From JALRAP01 sp046340555 (GTDB taxonomy: Bacteria; Bacteroidota; Bacteroidia; AKYH767-A; OLB10), in the NCBI GenBank assembly GCA_046340555.1, contig JBKDSL010000097.1, forward strand, positions 1 through 8,367: a stretch of DNA of 8,367 nt, given 5' to 3'. The notes under the pieces are model-generated. The model did no database searches. It was not told where the DNA came from and worked only from the letters and a program-made list of their open reading frames with translations. The position numbers were made by a program, and so were the translations under genes. Positions 5,571 to 8,367 of the stretch are shown piece after piece. Position 1 is the first letter of the stretch. Each line of letters opens with the position of its first letter.

Positions 5571-5882
5571 ATGTACGCAATCGTATCCATCGCCGGTCAG
5601 CAAATGAAAGTAGCTGAAAACGATTCAATTATCGTTCACAGGCTGAATGCCAATGAAGGCGAAAAAGTGGAGTTTGACCAAGTTTTGATGGTTGACAAAG
5701 GCGGTAACGCCAAGGTAGGCACACCAGTTGTTGGTGGTGCCAAAGTATCGGCTACTGTGCTTTCACACCTGAAAGGCGACAAAGTGATTGTCTTCAAAAA
5801 GAAGCGTCGCAAAGGCTATCAGAAATCGAACGGCCACCGTCAGCAGTTCACCAAGATTCAAATCAACACTATTTCGGCTTAA
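5571..5882 (+). CDS. rplU: 50S ribosomal protein bL21
   Basis: bL21 binds 23S rRNA on the solvent side of the large subunit, near bL20. The 103-residue length is exactly usual. The N-terminal strand MYAIVSIAGQQMKV (family form YAIvxxGGkQykV) and the basic C-terminal loop KKKRRKGYQKSNGHRQQ (76-92) with the following FTKIQI strand identify it. It is the first gene of a two-gene operon with rpmA, which follows after 31 bases. The start is preceded by an A-rich stretch rather than a Shine-Dalgarno. No anomalies. Confidence 0.97.
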   Translation: MYAIVSIAGQQMKVAENDSIIVHRLNANEGEKVEFDQVLMVDKGGNAKVGTPVVGGAKVSATVLSHLKGDKVIVFKKKRRKGYQKSNGHRQQFTKIQINTISA

Positions 5883-5913
5883 TTACTCACTCAAATAACC
5901 ATATCCGAATAAC

Positions 5914-6177
5914 ATGGCACACAAGAAAGGCGTCGGTAGTTCCAAGAACGGACGCGAATCACATAGCAAAAGACTAGGCGTAAAAATCTTCGGTGGACAA
6001 ATAGCCATCGCAGGAAACATCATTGTTCGTCAGCGCGGCACACGCCACCACGCTTCTGAGGGCGTAGGTATGGGCAAAGACCACACCTTGTTCGCTTTGC
6101 GCGATGGTGTCGTTACCTTCAATAAGAAGGCTAACAACAAATCATACGTTTCTGTAACTCCCTTCGAGCAGAACTAA
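5914..6177 (+). CDS. rpmA: 50S ribosomal protein bL27
   Basis: bL27 extends its N-terminus to the peptidyl-transferase centre and helps place the tRNA acceptor ends. The 87-residue protein begins MAHKKGVGSSKNGRES, followed by IIVRQRGT (36-43) and VGMGKDHTLFAL (51-62), all family signatures. Its mature-type N-terminus starts directly at AHKKG, with no cleavable Firmicutes-type leader. Position 9 is Ser where many members have Thr (GSSKNGR rather than GSTKNGR), a mild change. It is cotranscribed with rplU and followed by a strong terminator. In many Bacteroidota serS comes next in the same direction (from memory); here a minus-strand gene is interposed. Confidence 0.97.
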   Translation: MAHKKGVGSSKNGRESHSKRLGVKIFGGQIAIAGNIIVRQRGTRHHASEGVGMGKDHTLFALRDGVVTFNKKANNKSYVSVTPFEQN

Positions 6178-6195
6178 AAATCTTTCATCTGAACT

Positions 6196-6231
6196 AAGGA
6201 AGCCTCGTGTAATACACGGGGCTTCTTTTTT
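6196..6231 (+). terminator. Intrinsic terminator of the rplU-rpmA operon
   Basis: GAAGCCTCGTGT (6199-6210) pairs with ACACGGGGCTTC (6214-6225) over 12 bp with one T-G wobble, around a 3-base AAT loop, followed by TTTTTT (6226-6231). On the minus strand, toward which the DUF2461 gene ends at 6241, the stem is not followed by a good T-tract, so it is probably efficient only for rpmA. Confidence 0.88.
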
Positions 6232-6240
6232 ATTCATTCA

Positions 6241-6900
6241 TCAACCCTCCATTGCCACATTCATAAAAGCGAGAAAAGGAAGCATGGCTTTGTAATTAGC
6301 CGTGCACTCCTTCTTGAAATTGGCAGCGGTTACTTCCTTGTCATCAAATGATCGCTCTATAATGAAACTGGTTTGACGCAAGTGATCGATAGCAGGGTTT
6401 GCGCGGTCGTATCCTTTGGGGACGGTTTTGAGCCGGCAATCACTGAGCTCACCGAAACACTGCTTGAAGCTACGACCATTTAATATCGAATTGAAATCAT
6501 TTAAATTGTAATCGATTTCCTGTCTTATAGCCCTCAACTGTGGAGCGGGAGGCATCCAACATCCTCCAGCAATAAAAGAATTACCTGGCTCAATTTGCAG
6601 ATACAAGCCGGCCTTTCCAGATTTCTTACCGCCCTCAGCAAAGGAGGCGCCGAAATTGGTCTTGTATGGATCCTTGTTATTGGAGAATCGCACATCGCGG
6701 TTGATACGGAACACCAAGTCTTTCACCTCCAAACCTGACAAACGACTATTCAGCAAGGCGTATTCAGTTAAAAGACTCCCCACAAAACCCCTGAAATCGT
6801 CTTTGGCAGACTCATAATCGTCGCGGTGGTCATGAAACCACTCCCGATTGTTGTTCTTTCTGAGTTTTCGAAGAAAGTAAAAGGTCGATTTGGAGAGCAT
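6241..6900 (-). CDS. DUF2461-family protein, function unknown
   Basis: With the start at 6900 this is a 219-residue soluble protein of the DUF2461 (TIGR02453) family. Hallmarks are FLRKLRKNNNREWF (9-22), VFRINRDVRFSNNKDPYKTN (63-82), the GLYLQIEPGNSFIAGG stretch (98-113) and LKTVPKGYD (157-165). The family is widespread in Bacteroidota and has no settled biochemical role, so I assign none. The open frame extends to an ATG at 6939. The 13 extra residues (MFHFVSGIKANIT) precede the conserved N-terminal helix and cross a possible -7 box at 6927-6934, so the internal ATG (MLSKSTF) is preferred, with moderate confidence. The gene is convergent with rpmA and divergent from serS. No signal peptide or membrane segment is seen. 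Confidence 0.85.
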   Translation of the reverse strand: MLSKSTFYFLRKLRKNNNREWFHDHRDDYESAKDDFRGFVGSLLTEYALLNSRLSGLEVKDLVFRINRDVRFSNNKDPYKTNFGASFAEGGKKSGKAGLYLQIEPGNSFIAGGCWMPPAPQLRAIRQEIDYNLNDFNSILNGRSFKQCFGELSDCRLKTVPKGYDRANPAIDHLRQTSFIIERSFDDKEVTAANFKKECTANYKAMLPFLAFMNVAMEG

Positions 6901-6926
6901 TGTAATATTGGCTTTAATACCTGAAA

Positions 6927-6934
6927 CAAAGTGA
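6927..6934 (-). promoter_or_regulatory. Possible promoter -7 box for the DUF2461 gene
   Basis: On the minus strand this reads TCACTTTG, one mismatch from TAnnTTTG, 26 bases upstream of the ATG at 6900. No clear -33 TTG accompanies it. It is weak alone but agrees with the shorter start choice. Confidence 0.3.
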
Positions 6935-7013
6935 AACAAAAATCGGATAACCTACCGTAAAAATCGGTTCATAAGGCATAAAACAGCTGCTACCCTCCTA
7001 GCCTTGGAAGTAG

Positions 7014-7021
7014 TAACTTTG
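7014..7021 (+). promoter_or_regulatory. Probable serS promoter, -7 box
   Basis: TAACTTTG followed by CC matches TAnnTTTG exactly and lies 17 bases upstream of the serS ATG, implying a very short leader. No TTG is found at the usual -33 spacing. A CCTTG lies 7 bases upstream of the box, in the same arrangement as in the rplU promoter region. Confidence 0.55.
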
Positions 7022-7038
7022 CCTAAAAGCGATCCTTT

Positions 7039-8313
7039 ATGCTGACCATTAATACCATTCGAGAAAACACGGAAGAAGTCATTAAAAGGCTTTCTGTTAA
7101 AAATTTTGATGCTGCCAACACGATTGGGCAGGTATTGGAGATTGACGGTAACCGACGCACCACACAAGCCGAACTCGACAACCTATTGGCCGCACAGAAC
7201 AATTTAGCCAAGCAAGTAGGTGATCTTTTCAAGTCGGGAAAGCAGGCCGAGGCGAATGACCTGAAGAACAAAAGCGTCGCATTAAAAGAAGAATCGAAGC
7301 TGTTGTCGGACCGTCTTAGCTCCTTGGAAACACAAATGAACGACTTGTTGGTGCGCATCCCGAATATGCCGTCGGCGGTTGTGCCTGCTGGAAAAACGCC
7401 TGAAGATAACGAGGTGACTTACCTGTCGACCCAAACACTTCCCGTGCTACCCGAATCGGCTATACCACACTGGGAGCTTGCAGCCAAATACGACCTGATC
7501 GATTTTGAATTAGGTGTGAAGCTTACCGGAGCAGGATTCCCCGTTTACAAAGGCAAAGGCGCGCGTTTGCAAAGAGCGCTCATCAACTTTTTCCTCGACA
7601 AAGCCACCGAAGCAGGTTATGGTGAGGTGCAACCACCGATTTTAGTGAATGAAGACTCCGGGTTCGGAACAGGCCAGCTGCCCGACAAAGAGGGACAGAT
7701 GTACCATGTGGGCATCGACAACCTCTATCTGATCCCGACTGCCGAAGTACCTGTGACAAACATTTTCAGGGATGTGATATTGAAGGCGGAGGAGTTGCCT
7801 GTAAAATTAACCGCATACACGCCTTGCTTCCGCAGAGAGGCTGGCTCATACGGAAAAGATGTAAGAGGATTGAACCGATTGCATCAATTCGACAAAGTAG
7901 AAATCGTACAAGTTGCACATCCCGACCAATCGTATGCAATATTGGAGACGATGCGTGAATACGTAGCTTCGCTGCTGCATGAATTGGAATTACCGTTCCG
8001 CACTTTAAAGCTTTGTGGTGGCGACATGAGCTTTGCCTCCGCCCTCACCTACGACATGGAAGTATACTCGGCTGCACAAAAGCGCTGGCTCGAAGTGAGC
8101 TCGGTGTCCAACTTCGAATCGTTCCAATCCAACCGACTCAAGCTGCGTTTCCGCGAAAGCGGTGGAAAACCACAGTTGGCCCACACACTAAATGGCAGCG
8201 CACTTGCGTTACCTCGTATCGTTGCCGCATTACTCGAAAACAACCAAACCGAAACAGGAATAAGAATACCGAATGCATTGGTTAAATACACAGGATTCGA
8301 TTCGATTGACTAA
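7039..8313 (+). CDS. serS: Seryl-tRNA synthetase
   Basis: SerRS charges tRNA-Ser (and tRNA-Sec where present) with serine in an ATP-dependent two-step reaction; it is a cytoplasmic class II dimer. The 424 residues match the usual bacterial length. The N-terminal domain (about 1-110) contains the two-helix coiled-coil arm (roughly 35-105, rich in Lys, Glu, Gln and Leu) that grips the long variable arm of tRNA-Ser. The catalytic core has motif 1 (about 174-200, with GARLQRAL), TAEVP (234-238) for serine recognition, motif 2 FRREAGSYGKDVRGLNRLHQ (264-283) and motif 3 NGSALALPRIVAALLE (385-400) with Arg393. The start is the first ATG after the -7 box and gives the expected MLTINTIREN N-terminus. 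In many Bacteroidota serS follows rplU-rpmA; here a minus-strand gene separates them and serS has its own promoter. No anomalies. Confidence 0.97.
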   Translation: MLTINTIRENTEEVIKRLSVKNFDAANTIGQVLEIDGNRRTTQAELDNLLAAQNNLAKQVGDLFKSGKQAEANDLKNKSVALKEESKLLSDRLSSLETQMNDLLVRIPNMPSAVVPAGKTPEDNEVTYLSTQTLPVLPESAIPHWELAAKYDLIDFELGVKLTGAGFPVYKGKGARLQRALINFFLDKATEAGYGEVQPPILVNEDSGFGTGQLPDKEGQMYHVGIDNLYLIPTAEVPVTNIFRDVILKAEELPVKLTAYTPCFRREAGSYGKDVRGLNRLHQFDKVEIVQVAHPDQSYAILETMREYVASLLHELELPFRTLKLCGGDMSFASALTYDMEVYSAAQKRWLEVSSVSNFESFQSNRLKLRFRESGGKPQLAHTLNGSALALPRIVAALLENNQTETGIRIPNALVKYTGFDSID

Positions 8314-8349
8314 CGGTAAGTGACATGTGACAAGCGCCGCCCTGAGCCT

Positions 8350-8367
8350 GTCCGATAGCTATCGGAC
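8350..8367. repeat. Perfect palindrome at the window edge, probably part of a longer inverted repeat
   Basis: The last 18 bases, GTCCGATAGCTATCGGAC, are their own reverse complement. They are preceded by GCCCTGAGCCT, which would pair with the sequence beyond the window if the repeat continues. The pattern CCTGAGCCTGTC recalls palindromic intergenic repeats I associate with Bacteroidota genomes (from memory). Lying 37 bases after the serS stop, it could also serve as its terminator. Base count and symmetry are certain; the larger repeat is inferred. Confidence 0.6.

Noticed and set aside
1..8367. Novel defence, mobile or biosynthetic system
   Set aside because: Every sizeable frame is assigned to a conserved family, nearly all housekeeping. 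There are no direct repeats, integrase, transposase, toxin-antitoxin pair or CRISPR spacing, so no such system can be supported.

Overview
The window is housekeeping DNA from a member of the Bacteroidota, with compact genes and moderate GC. The assignment rests on several independent signs. TAnnTTTG-type -7 promoter boxes lie upstream of rsgA, metK, rplU and serS, and the leaders before start codons are A-rich with no clear Shine-Dalgarno. There is a GldA-type ABC ATPase, a long MetK with a lysine-rich insertion near its C-terminus, and the tail of a pappalysin-like M43 metalloprotease, a family common among secreted Bacteroidota enzymes. I would not name a genus.

Layout, left to right. (1) 2-184, + strand: the last 60 residues of an M43 metalloprotease whose body lies outside the window. 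It converges with a minus-strand group through a bidirectional terminator at about 205-236. (2) 234-2008, - strand: a likely three-gene operon transcribed right to left, rsgA (30S maturation GTPase), dtd (D-aminoacyl-tRNA deacylase) and a MazG-like nucleotide pyrophosphohydrolase. (3) 2125-4432, + strand: gldA, diverging from rsgA, then metK (S-adenosylmethionine synthetase) with its own promoter and a strong terminator. (4) 4500-5435, + strand: an EamA/DMT-family membrane transporter that starts only 8 bases after the metK terminator. (5) 5571-6177, + strand: the rplU-rpmA operon (bL21, bL27) with a well-formed promoter and an intrinsic terminator. (6) 6241-6900, - strand: a DUF2461-family protein. 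(7) 7039-8313, + strand: serS (seryl-tRNA synthetase). (8) The last 18 bases are a perfect palindrome that is probably the left part and centre of a longer inverted repeat cut by the window edge.

Most genes serve translation: ribosome assembly (RsgA), ribosomal proteins (bL21, bL27), tRNA charging (SerS) and proofreading of D-aminoacyl-tRNA (Dtd). Others serve nucleotide and cofactor metabolism (MazG-like enzyme, MetK). GldA is the ATPase of an ABC system linked to gliding motility in this phylum; its usual membrane partners are not next to it here.

I found no tRNA or rRNA genes, CRISPR array, insertion sequence, phage gene or defence system, and no sign of a novel multi-gene system. No gene-free stretch exceeds 300 bases; the longest gaps (2009-2124, 3049-3160, 5436-5570 and 6901-7038) hold promoters and small hairpins, described below. 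For rsgA, dtd and the DUF2461 gene I prefer starts downstream of the longest open frame and give the reasons in each entry.
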